A stretch of 64,000 nucleotides of DNA, taken from assembly GCA_036788295.1 (NCBI GenBank), contig DAIQNR010000002.1, positions 183,699 through 247,698 on the forward strand, in the 5' to 3' direction. Below, in pieces: positions 49,905 through 58,089 of the stretch. A model generated the notes under the pieces. It saw only the letters and a program-made list of their open reading frames with translations. It was not told the origin of the DNA and did not search any database. The DNA is from JAHQVK01 sp036788295 (GTDB taxonomy: Bacteria; Myxococcota; Kuafuiibacteriia; Kuafuiibacteriales; Kuafuiibacteriaceae). The translations under genes were made by a program, and so were the position numbers. Within the stretch, counting starts at the first letter, position 1. Every line of letters starts with the position of its first letter.

Positions 49905-52808
49905 TCAAGAGGGGAAGAGCTTGAGCCGGGGCTCGGCTCCGAGCGCGGCGAGCAGGAAGTCGCTCGCCTGCTTGACCCTGGCCGAGGAGTCCATCGCGGC
50001 GGCGCGGGCGAGACGCTGCAGGTCGTCGGTGTTGACCCGGTGCTCGCCGCCGATCTTGGCCAAGGTCACGAACGCGGTCTCTCGAACCGTCTCGTCCCGG
50101 TGGCTGGTCAAGCGGACGACCGTCGGCCCGAGATGGTGCAGCTGCCGCTGCGCCACGATCTCGAGGGCGCAGGCCACCGTCCACGGGTGGCGGTGCTCGA
50201 GGAGGTCGAAGACCCACTCGTCCATGGTCTTTCGGGGAATGTCGGGATACAGGTCTCGACCTCGGGCGAGCCTGATCTCTCGGGGCAGGTCGTCGATGAG
50301 CGGGACGAGCCTGCGAGCATCCTCCCGGCGCACGATGTTCTCGGCCGCCTCGACCGCGTTGGCTCGAAGGACGCGGTTGCTCGAACCGAGCCGCATCTCG
50401 ACCAGCCGAATGTCTCGCCTGGGGTAGAGGATCTCGAGAAAGCGGAAGATGAGCGCCACCCGCTGCCGAAGGCGCGCGTCGAGCGCGTCTTCGAGCAGCG
50501 TGCCCGAACCGAGCCCCAGGTCATCGAGCACCGCGAGGGTGCGAAAGGCCCCCTCGAACTCTTCGTCGAGCGCGGCCCGGACTTTCTGCACGTCCACCGG
50601 GGCGCGGGGGTTCTTGTCCACGAGCCGGGCCGCTTCTTTGGCTGCGGCCGCTCGCAGCGCCGGGTCCCGCGTGCCGAGGGTGTCGATCAGGCGGCCCAGC
50701 GCTCGCTCCCCGCCCACGGCGCCGAGAACTCCGGGGATCCGCCTCCGAATGGCGAGGTCCTCTGCGGACTTCGAGAGCACCTCGAGCAACGTGGGTTCCA
50801 CCGCTGCGCCGTAGGCGGCGAGGGCCTGCGCGGCGGCCCGGCCGCAGTGCTTGTCGGCGAGCTTGTAGATGAGGAGCGACACGAGCTCCGGGCTCCGCAT
50901 CGCTCCAGCGGCCTGCACCGCGGCGAGCTGCACCCTTGGGTCTGGGTCCTGAAGCAGGGTCAGCAGCGGATGGTAGAACGTCGGGACACGGATCTCCCCG
51001 AGCACCCGGACGCCGTAGATTCTGGCTTTTGCGTCCTCGTGGGCGAGCAGCGCCTTCAGGCTCGGACCCGCGGTGAGCGTGCCCTCGAGGCTGCAGTGCT
51101 GGATGAGGGCGGCGATGGCGGCCGCTCGGGGGTCGAGGTCGGGGTCGTCGAGGAAGCGGCGGACGGTGTCGATGGATCGCTCGCGGCCAATGGCGCAAAA
51201 CGCGGTCACCGCGGCGGCGCGAATGCTCGGCTCCGGATCTTCGAGGCGCTCCCGCACGGCGCCGATGCTCTGAAATCGCCTCTTGGCTCCCAGGCGCTCG
51301 AGCGCAGCGATGCGGACCCCGGGCGCCTCGTGGGAGAGCAGCGCCTCGACCTCGTCGTCGAGGTCGAGATCGAGGTCGGGGAGCAGCTCGAGGATGGGAA
51401 GGATGGTCTGCTCGTCCCCGGATCGCAGCCGGGCTCTCAAGGACGCCACCGTGGCCTGATCCACGGCCGGGGTCCAAGCCCCGGCGAAGTCGGCGCGCCC
51501 GGTCCGGAGGCTGTTCATCAGAGAATCGGCGTACGGCCGACGCATGAGCCCCACGACGAGCAGCCACCCGACGAGGAGCACGGCGACCGCGGCGGTCAGC
51601 TCGAGCGCGAGCTCCTCGGGTGGGATTCGGCGTCCGAGGCCATACAAGAGCAAGCCGCCCACCCCGATGGACATGGGCTTCAAGATGCCGTCGATGAACG
51701 CCTTGGCCCGGCTGCGCCGGTCGCTCCGAACGGGCAGGTAGAGGACTTGGGTGGTGGCGTCGTTGATGGTGTACCGAAAGATGTTCTCGGCGCCCTTGGT
51801 CAAGGTGACCGCGAACAGGGGGCTGAGCAACGGGACCAAGAACATCGAACCCACCCCGAGCGCCATCATCCCGGGAAGCACCAGGAGGGCGAGGATGAGC
51901 CCGTGCCGCTCGATGAGCCGCCCGGTGACGAAGACCTGGGTCAGGCAGGCGATGACCCCGGCCACCCCTTGGAAGTTTCCGAAGAACGCGGCGAGCTGAG
52001 CCTCGCTCAGCATCGAGGTGCGGGCGATGACCTTGAACTGGTAGTCCACGAGCGTGATGGTGAAAAAGGAGACGACCACCAGGCCGGCGATGAGCTTGAG
52101 GTGGGTGTCGTGCAGGACCGCCTCCGAGTCCCGGGCGACCCCGATGCCGCGACTCCGCGGCCGAAGGAACGCTTGGTCGAGATCGTCTTCTGCAAGCCTG
52201 GCTGCGGCCCTTACGAACCCGATGCAAGCCAGAAACAGCACGGCGACCACGAGCAGGAGCTGCTCGGCGCCGATGGCGGGAGCGAGGGCTCCGATGGCGA
52301 AGCCGCACAGCACGTTCGCGAGGACCCCGCCGGCGCCAATGAAGCCGAAGAGCCGCTTGGCCTGCCGGCTGTTGAACACGTCGCCGGCGAGCGTCCAGAA
52401 CTGGATCATCGACAGGGCGCCGATGATCTCCACCGCGACGTAGAGCGCGGCGTAGGGCCAGTCGCCGGGGACGCGGGCGAGGATGAGGCCGTAGAACCCG
52501 AGCGTGACCACGAAGAACGTGCCGAGCGTCCGTACGACCAGGCGGTCCCGCCGAAGCCGGTTGGCGACCCGGCTGTAGCCGTAGGCTGCGATGCTCACCG
52601 CCGCCGCGACGGCGACGTACATCAGCGGGAGCGCCTCGAGCGAGACTCGGTGAAGAAACAGGGTGTCGCGGACGGTGCGGCCGATGATGAACGTGGAGAC
52701 GACCGCGAGCAGGTACGCGAACATCAGCCCGACGAGCCGGGCTTCACCAGGACGAATGCGGAAGGCGGCCTCCAGCACCGAGTGGGCCGGCTTCGGGTCG
52801 GTCGCCAT
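49905..52808 (-). CDS. NTT-family nucleotide transporter fused to HEAT repeats
   Basis: A 967-residue protein with about 12 membrane helices in residues 20-430 and a soluble C-terminal half made of about 12 HEAT-like helical repeats (about 470-960; for example RIAALERLGAKRRFQSIGAVRERLEDPEPSIRAAAVTAFCAIG). The membrane part matches the Npt1/Npt2 ATP/ADP carrier (TLC) family, with LFLHRVSLEALPLMYVAVA, FWTLAGDVFNSRQAKRLFGFIGAGG and ENIFRYTINDATTQVLYLPV. NTT proteins are best known from intracellular parasites, where they import ATP, but free-living bacteria with a HEAT tail also exist. The substrate here is unknown. It is 9 bases downstream of the ZIP-permease gene. Confidence 0.85.
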   Translation of the reverse strand: MATDPKPAHSVLEAAFRIRPGEARLVGLMFAYLLAVVSTFIIGRTVRDTLFLHRVSLEALPLMYVAVAAAVSIAAYGYSRVANRLRRDRLVVRTLGTFFVVTLGFYGLILARVPGDWPYAALYVAVEIIGALSMIQFWTLAGDVFNSRQAKRLFGFIGAGGVLANVLCGFAIGALAPAIGAEQLLLVVAVLFLACIGFVRAAARLAEDDLDQAFLRPRSRGIGVARDSEAVLHDTHLKLIAGLVVVSFFTITLVDYQFKVIARTSMLSEAQLAAFFGNFQGVAGVIACLTQVFVTGRLIERHGLILALLVLPGMMALGVGSMFLVPLLSPLFAVTLTKGAENIFRYTINDATTQVLYLPVRSDRRSRAKAFIDGILKPMSIGVGGLLLYGLGRRIPPEELALELTAAVAVLLVGWLLVVGLMRRPYADSLMNSLRTGRADFAGAWTPAVDQATVASLRARLRSGDEQTILPILELLPDLDLDLDDEVEALLSHEAPGVRIAALERLGAKRRFQSIGAVRERLEDPEPSIRAAAVTAFCAIGRERSIDTVRRFLDDPDLDPRAAAIAALIQHCSLEGTLTAGPSLKALLAHEDAKARIYGVRVLGEIRVPTFYHPLLTLLQDPDPRVQLAAVQAAGAMRSPELVSLLIYKLADKHCGRAAAQALAAYGAAVEPTLLEVLSKSAEDLAIRRRIPGVLGAVGGERALGRLIDTLGTRDPALRAAAAKEAARLVDKNPRAPVDVQKVRAALDEEFEGAFRTLAVLDDLGLGSGTLLEDALDARLRQRVALIFRFLEILYPRRDIRLVEMRLGSSNRVLRANAVEAAENIVRREDARRLVPLIDDLPREIRLARGRDLYPDIPRKTMDEWVFDLLEHRHPWTVACALEIVAQRQLHHLGPTVVRLTSHRDETVRETAFVTLAKIGGEHRVNTDDLQRLARAAAMDSSARVKQASDFLLAALGAEPRLKLFPS

Positions 52809-52817
52809 GGCGGGGCA

Positions 52818-54635
52818 TCATGGGCGAGGTCCGAGGGGCCCGCCACCGACGTCAGGGTGACCCAAGTGGAGGCCGTGGTCGTCGAGACCGGAGTGGTCGT
52901 GGTCGTGACCGCGGTGGTCGTGCTCGTGCCCCGGGTGGTCGTGCTCGTGTCCGGGGTGGTCGTGCTCGTGTCCGTGATCAACCTCGAACAGGGACCGGGC
53001 GAGCCGGGTCGGGCCCCGCCGGAGGAGCGCGGCCAGGAACGCGGCGCCGAGCGCGGCGAGGCAGACCTGTTGCAGGAGCGTGGGCGCCTCGGCGCCGGGA
53101 AGGCTCAGCCCCGCGGCGACCGACGGGAGGAGCGCGTTGAGGCCGAGGCCGAGAAGGACGCTGATCCCGAGCAGAGCGCCGGCAAAAGCGAAGGCCACGT
53201 TGCGGCCGTGCATCCGGGTCAGCACGCCGACGGTGGTGAGATTGCTCGCCGGGCCGGAGATGAGGAAAGCGAGCGCCGCCCCCGGGGAGGCGCCCGCGAC
53301 GAGAAAGGCGGCCGCGAGCGGCGTCGCGCCCGACGCGCAGACATAGATGGGTAGCCCGAGCAGCGCGAACACGACCACGTCGAGTCCGGCCGGGAGCGCG
53401 CCGAGCACCGGGGTCCAGGCCTCCGGATCGATGGCAGCGGCGACGACGAGTCCGACGAGGATCCACGGGGCGGTGTGCTCGACCACCTCGCCCAAGCCGT
53501 GGCCGAGCGCGGCTCTGGTCTTCTCGGCGAGGCTCGGCGCTGGGCCGAGCGGCTCGGTCCGGGCCGATGCGACGGATGGTACCGAGCGCCCCACCCAATA
53601 GCCGACCGCGATCGCGGCCACGGCGGCAGCGACGATCCGGGCGCCGGTCATCGGTCCGCCGAGCAGAGGCCAGGAGATGAGCACCGATTCCACTCCCAGC
53701 TCGGGGGTGGCGACGAGGAACGCGAAGCCGGCCGAGGCGGGCAGGCCCCTCGCAGCGAGGCCCCGGTACACGGGGATGACGCCGCACGAGCAGATGGGAA
53801 TGGGGAGACCGACCAGAACCCCCCGCAAGGACCGACCGAAGTCGCCGCCCCGGGCCGCCCACGCGATGGTGGCCCGGGGTAGAAAAGACCCGATCACCCC
53901 GGCGAGCAGGTAGCCGAGGAGCAGGGCCGGCGCGGTCTCGAAGGCCAGGCCCACGAACCGCTCGCCGAACGCCGGTTCGGCGACGATCAGGCCTTCGGGC
54001 GCGAGCAGCAGCGCCCCCCCGGCGAGCGCTCCGCCCAGGGTCTCGAGCCGAGGGAGGGCTGGTCCAGCCGGAGCGAAGTGGTGGCTGAACAGGACGTGGA
54101 GCAGGAGGCCACCGAGAAAGGCGGTGGCGAAACCCACCGGGGCGGCCCCGAGGGGGACGACGACATGATTGCCGAGCAGGTACCCCGCGACGGTGAGCGC
54201 GCCGAGCCCCGTGAGCAGCAGAGCGGCCATGGGGCGGCCGTGCCGCTTCGACACCATCCACCACAGAAACAGCGCGACGGGCACCCGGTGGACGATGATG
54301 GCCAGACCGAGCCCGGGAGCGTCGGAGAGCGCGAGCCCGGCGCCGTCGAGCGCTTCATGGATGGCGACGCCGACGAGCGCGAGCCGCTCGGTCCAGGCGT
54401 AGGCTCGTCGCTCGAGGCGCTCGACCAAAAACGGGAGAAGCGCTCCCGCCGCGACGGCGACGAGGGCGAACAGTCCCGCCGCCTCCACCCCGTGGGGCAG
54501 CACGTGGAGCAGCACCAGGGCCCCCACCGCGACGAACACGAACCCCCGAAGGATGGGCGCGACCGCCGACGAGCGTTCGGCCCAGGCGGCGAGCACCGGC
54601 GCGGCGAGCAGCGCGAGCAGCGCGAGCACGATCAC
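52818..54635 (-). CDS. Two-domain metal transporter: ZIP-like half fused to ArsP/SO_0444-type permease with histidine tail
   Basis: A 605-residue membrane protein with about 15 helices. The first half (about 1-215) resembles ZIP metal transporters, with H93EALDG98 and H116RVP as the paired metal-ligand motifs of helices IV and V. The second half (about 235-560) is a permease of the ArsP/DUF318 group, with the key C282-S-C284-G-V-I-P motif and ASGATPLAAAFLVAGASPG; some members of this group are described as Cu/Zn exporters (SO_0444 type). The tail is a histidine repeat (see 52890-52973). The start is uncertain: GTG at 54635, GTG at 54629 or TTG at 54671. It sits in the minus-strand metal module after the lipoprotein and before the NTT-HEAT gene. 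Confidence 0.78.
   Translation of the reverse strand: MIVLALLALLAAPVLAAWAERSSAVAPILRGFVFVAVGALVLLHVLPHGVEAAGLFALVAVAAGALLPFLVERLERRAYAWTERLALVGVAIHEALDGAGLALSDAPGLGLAIIVHRVPVALFLWWMVSKRHGRPMAALLLTGLGALTVAGYLLGNHVVVPLGAAPVGFATAFLGGLLLHVLFSHHFAPAGPALPRLETLGGALAGGALLLAPEGLIVAEPAFGERFVGLAFETAPALLLGYLLAGVIGSFLPRATIAWAARGGDFGRSLRGVLVGLPIPICSCGVIPVYRGLAARGLPASAGFAFLVATPELGVESVLISWPLLGGPMTGARIVAAAVAAIAVGYWVGRSVPSVASARTEPLGPAPSLAEKTRAALGHGLGEVVEHTAPWILVGLVVAAAIDPEAWTPVLGALPAGLDVVVFALLGLPIYVCASGATPLAAAFLVAGASPGAALAFLISGPASNLTTVGVLTRMHGRNVAFAFAGALLGISVLLGLGLNALLPSVAAGLSLPGAEAPTLLQQVCLAALGAAFLAALLRRGPTRLARSLFEVDHGHEHDHPGHEHDHPGHEHDHRGHDHDHSGLDDHGLHLGHPDVGGGPLGPRP
52890..52973 (-). repeat. Histidine-rich 7-residue tandem repeat (four units) at the permease C-terminus
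   Basis: Four 21-base units in frame encode GHEHDHP, GHEHDHP, GHEHDHR and GHDHDHS, giving twelve histidines in 28 residues. Such tails bind Zn(II), Ni(II) or Cu(I/II) and are seen on metal exporters and chaperones. The repeat is coding, not a CRISPR or intergenic element. Copy number probably varies between strains by slippage. Confidence 0.85.
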
Positions 54636-54749
54636 GCCCGAGGATGGATCCGACCGGCGGCGACCTGGCAAGGCGCTTCTCGCGAGGCGATTCCGTCCAG
54701 TCTCGAACGGCCGAGACAGGGTCCACCGTTCGAAGACATCGGCGGCGGA

Positions 54750-56201
54750 TCAGAACGCGGCGCGGAGGCCGAGGCGGAGCTCGGGGACAAAGCCCTCGAT
54801 TTGGCGCACGGCGATGGCCTGCACGAGATCCGGGTCTTGACCCGGAACCGGATCGAACCGGAGGACCACGTGCTGCGCCGCGATTTCGGTGAAGACGCAG
54901 GCCCGGGACAGCGGGCCTCCGAGCAAGCACCGCTCGGCCCCGCCGAAGGCGCCGAAGCGCTCGCCCTGCAGGTCGAAGAGCACCGCCCCCACCTGTCCGC
55001 CGCCGCCGAACAGGCCGTGGACATACCCGCCCACGAACAATCCGAACGGGTCGTTCACCTCGGTCAGAAGGACCCGGATACGAGGTCCGAGGAACACGAA
55101 GTAGGATCCGCCGGCCGACTCGGACAGGCCGGGCGGCTGACCGGGATCGGACAAGACGGGCAGGGTGAGCCCGCCCTCGGCGAGCACGCCGAGCCGCTCG
55201 AACAGCACCGCCCCGAAGCCGAGCGCGAAGCCGCCTTGCACCGTGGCGCCCTCGGGGGCCCCCTCGCCGAAGCCCTCGAGCCGAAAGCCGCTCGCGACCG
55301 TCCCGGACAGCTCTGCGAAGAGCCCGAGGCTTCGCTGCCCGGCGATGACGCCCTGGCGGTTGGCTTCGGCGCCCGACTCGTCCGCGGCCCAGCGCCGGGC
55401 CGCAGCGGCGTGGGCAAGCGCGCCCTCGGTCTCGAGCAGGGCGATGAGGCTGGCCTCCGGGGCCCGCGGGGTGGACTCGATCGGCGGGGGGAGGTCCCCG
55501 AGCAGCCGGCGAGGGAAGCGGCGGCCGATCTCGGCGAAAGCGGAGACGTCTCCGTCGTCGGTCCGCTCCGGCCACGGTGGACCGGGCTCGGGCGAAGGTG
55601 GGAGCGACGCGAGCAGCAAGACGGCGAGGGCGGCGTCGTCCTGGTTTGCGCCAGGGGCCACGGCGATGACGTCCCGGTCCCCGGCCGCCACCGGTTGGTC
55701 GGCGTTCAGGGGGTACAGGAAGGCTCGTTCCGGGCGCGACAACGGAGCGTCGGTGACGACCCGGTAGGTTCGCGGACCCACGAGGTAGCCGACCCGGTGG
55801 CTCCACGGGGGCCGGCTCGCCAGGGACAGCAGCCATCTTTCGCCGAATCGCTCGTCGATGAAGCAGCTGAGGTGGTGCCGCTCCCCGGGTAGCCGGTGCT
55901 CGCCGCACGAGAACTCCCACCTCTTCGATCCGGTGATCGCGCCCCTGCGGTACCGAACCGGCGCCTCGCCCCCGAGCGCGTGCTCGCTGTCTCGAACCGA
56001 GACGACTTCGAAACCAAGCCCGCTGCGGCCGGTCCCCTGCTCGTCCTTTGGAAGCGACACCGCTGCTCGTTCAAGGCCTGCGGGCAGGTCCCGGACTCGA
56101 AACCCGAGCGCCGCCGCCGGGGGCCGCGCCGGCTCCGGAGGGTCGAAGACCGCGCACCCCAGCGCCCCGAGGACGGCGACGGTCCATCCACGAGCGGCCA
56201 C
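54750..56201 (-). CDS. Exported lipoprotein, probably with C-terminal beta-barrel or beta-rich region
   Basis: A 483-residue predicted outer-surface protein with a lipobox (GALGC, Cys16). A beta-rich N-terminal half (with FSCGEHRL and CFIDERF cysteines) is followed by a helical stretch and then a C-terminal region that reads like transmembrane beta strands (SYFVFLGPRIRVLLTE, FGLFVGGYVHGLFGGG, QHVVLRFDPVPG) and ends VPELRLGLRAAF with a terminal Phe, as in outer-membrane proteins. I cannot name the family. It sits between the DUF1826 gene and the permease gene in the metal module. GTG start at 56201. Confidence 0.6.
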   Translation of the reverse strand: MAARGWTVAVLGALGCAVFDPPEPARPPAAALGFRVRDLPAGLERAAVSLPKDEQGTGRSGLGFEVVSVRDSEHALGGEAPVRYRRGAITGSKRWEFSCGEHRLPGERHHLSCFIDERFGERWLLSLASRPPWSHRVGYLVGPRTYRVVTDAPLSRPERAFLYPLNADQPVAAGDRDVIAVAPGANQDDAALAVLLLASLPPSPEPGPPWPERTDDGDVSAFAEIGRRFPRRLLGDLPPPIESTPRAPEASLIALLETEGALAHAAAARRWAADESGAEANRQGVIAGQRSLGLFAELSGTVASGFRLEGFGEGAPEGATVQGGFALGFGAVLFERLGVLAEGGLTLPVLSDPGQPPGLSESAGGSYFVFLGPRIRVLLTEVNDPFGLFVGGYVHGLFGGGGQVGAVLFDLQGERFGAFGGAERCLLGGPLSRACVFTEIAAQHVVLRFDPVPGQDPDLVQAIAVRQIEGFVPELRLGLRAAF

Positions 56202-56285
56202 CCCCGGACCTCATCACGCCCGGGGCGCTCGGTCACCCAGGGCCCGACCTCCCAGAGGGCGGAATCCACAGCAAAGGACCCGTGA

Positions 56286-56915
56286 TCAAGCCAGAGGGTC
56301 GAGGGTCAGGAGGATTCGGGGTACGCCCGGGGTCGGGGGCGAGCGGTGAACGAGCGCCCGGCCCGCGTTCCCTGGCCAAGATTCCCCCTTGAAGACGCAG
56401 AGCTCGCCAGGGCGCAGGCGGATGGGAAGGACCCCGCGGGCGACGAGGCCGGAGCGCTCGTCCGGCTCTCCGCCGGCGCCGTGGCCGAGCCGCTCTCGGT
56501 GGACCGCCGCGCTGGGCAGGTACTCGGTGGCCGGGCCCAAAACGGTGAGCACCGCCCGGCAGGGCACCCGGTCCACGTGGTATCGAGGACAGTGCGGGGC
56601 CTCGGCGGCGAGCAGCCGGCAGCCGAGCTCGGCGGAGCCGCTGAGCGTGGACACCACGCCGGCGAGCCGTCCGAGGTACCCGAGCCAAGGGTCCCGGGCC
56701 GGGTCATCGCCGAAGTCGAAGATCCGCTGGGCCCGAGGATCGAGCTCGTCGTCCTCGGTTACCTCGATTTCGGCGCGGGTCTGTCCCCTGACCCGAGCGC
56801 TGAGATACGTCACCACTTCGGGCGGCGCGGGCACGAAAGCGGTGACCAGCTGCACCCCCTCGTCGAACAGCCGACCCAAGTCCTCGAGCGAATCGCCCCG
56901 AATGACTTCTTGCAC
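56286..56915 (-). CDS. DUF1826 protein with iron-oxygenase-like motif
   Basis: A 209-residue protein of the DUF1826 family, which often lies beside COG0523 GTPases. It carries H113-x-D115 (in RYHVDRVP), then H190 (ALVHRSPP) and R200 ten residues later (PRILLTLD), the order and spacing of the 2-histidine-1-carboxylate iron site and the 2-oxoglutarate-binding Arg of Fe(II)/2OG oxygenases. That reading is my inference from the visible residues. GTG start at 56915; it follows the FAD enzyme gene after 9 bases. No signal peptide, so probably cytoplasmic. Confidence 0.82.
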   Translation of the reverse strand: MQEVIRGDSLEDLGRLFDEGVQLVTAFVPAPPEVVTYLSARVRGQTRAEIEVTEDDELDPRAQRIFDFGDDPARDPWLGYLGRLAGVVSTLSGSAELGCRLLAAEAPHCPRYHVDRVPCRAVLTVLGPATEYLPSAAVHRERLGHGAGGEPDERSGLVARGVLPIRLRPGELCVFKGESWPGNAGRALVHRSPPTPGVPRILLTLDPLA

Positions 56916-56924
56916 CGCAAACCC

Positions 56925-58088
56925 TCAGGCGCTCGCCCGCTGGGGCTCGAGCGAAGAAACCAGCCGGTCGGCCGCCCGGCGGGCGCCAGCGATGTTGCCG
57001 GCCGTGGGGCCGAGCCTCAGCTCCGCGAGGTGGCCGGTCACGAACAGCCCGGGGTGGCCCCAGCGCAGCTGCTCGTCCGGCCAGGGGGCTCCGCACGGGG
57101 CGAGAGGCAGGCCGCGCCCGGCGAGCCGGCGGGCGAGCGGCGGGAGGTCGGGGCACAGACCGGTCGCGAACACCGTGGGTCCGTCGAGGGCCTGCCGGTC
57201 GATGGGGACCCCGGTCCGAAGCTCGACTCGGCCGGCGCGCACCTCGGACCTCAGGGCCCGCACCACCTCCGGGGGCATGCTCCCCAGAAGCCGCGCGCTC
57301 TGGATCTGGGCCCGGCGCCGGGCCGGGTCCCGTTCCGCCTCGAAGCCGACCATGAACTTCGGTCCGAGCCAGCCTGGGTCGGCGTCGAACATGTGCTCCC
57401 GCAGCTCGTGGCGAGCGTGCAAGATGACTCTCGAGGCCCGCGCTTCGCGAAGGATCCGCAGGGCAACCTGCGCCGCGCTGATGCCGCCCCCGATGACATG
57501 CGCGCTCGGAGCGCAAGAATCGAGCGCGTCTTCAGCGAAGGCGTGCCGAAACGACGGGCCAGAGGCCCAGTCCGGCAGCGGGGCCTCGGCCCGACCGAGG
57601 GCGAGCAGCGCGGCGCGGGCCTGAACCGGTCCGGTGGTGGTCAGCAGCCGCAGAGGGTCGCCGAGCTCGATGTCGAGCACCTCCGCTCGCCGGTGCCGAT
57701 GGGCGAGCCCGGCGTCTTCGATGAGCCGGGCAGCGTGCTGGTCGAAGACATCGAGCGGGGGGCGGTTGTAGGGCTGAAGAAAGCGAGACCGCCGCCGTTT
57801 GCCGCCATCGGCGCGGGCGAGGCGGAGCGGACCAAGCCCCGGTCGCGCCCGGCTGCGCCGGGGTGCCGAGTCCCTGAGATCGAAGGCGGAAAGACCGAGG
57901 TGGTGCACGTCCGGGGAGCGCAGGTGGGTCATGCCCACCGCGGCGGTTCGGCGCCGCCAGCGGCCGAGCAGCGTCGGCTCCGGGTCGATGAGGCTCATCC
58001 GCTCTGGGTCCCAGCCGAGGTCGAGCACCAGCCGGACGGCGAAGTGCACCGCGTGCACGCCTCCGCCCACGATCACGAAGTCGAGCAC
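56925..58088 (-). CDS. FAD/NAD(P)-binding oxidoreductase, N-hydroxylase-like
   Basis: A 387-residue flavoprotein with two Rossmann folds: IVGGGVHAVHFAVRL at residues 5-19 (FAD) and HVIGGGISAAQVALRIL near residue 200 (NAD(P)). The ending LFVTGHLAELRLGPTAGNIAGARRAADRLV is the second FAD-contact and C-terminal helix of the lysine/ornithine N-monooxygenase-like group, to which such proteins seem most related. Substrate unknown. The GTG start is 1 base after the COG0523 stop, and the DUF1826 gene follows in 9 bases, so the three form a tight operon unit. Confidence 0.82.
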   Translation of the reverse strand: MLDFVIVGGGVHAVHFAVRLVLDLGWDPERMSLIDPEPTLLGRWRRRTAAVGMTHLRSPDVHHLGLSAFDLRDSAPRRSRARPGLGPLRLARADGGKRRRSRFLQPYNRPPLDVFDQHAARLIEDAGLAHRHRRAEVLDIELGDPLRLLTTTGPVQARAALLALGRAEAPLPDWASGPSFRHAFAEDALDSCAPSAHVIGGGISAAQVALRILREARASRVILHARHELREHMFDADPGWLGPKFMVGFEAERDPARRRAQIQSARLLGSMPPEVVRALRSEVRAGRVELRTGVPIDRQALDGPTVFATGLCPDLPPLARRLAGRGLPLAPCGAPWPDEQLRWGHPGLFVTGHLAELRLGPTAGNIAGARRAADRLVSSLEPQRASA

Positions 58089-58089
58089 C

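Noticed and set aside
52890..52973. Regular tandem repeat considered as a CRISPR-like array
   Set aside because: Units are 21 bases with no spacers and encode the in-frame histidine repeat of the permease.
49806..53354. Long plus-strand open frame opposite the NTT-HEAT and permease genes
   Set aside because: It shows no family motif, and it crosses several real genes on the other strand.
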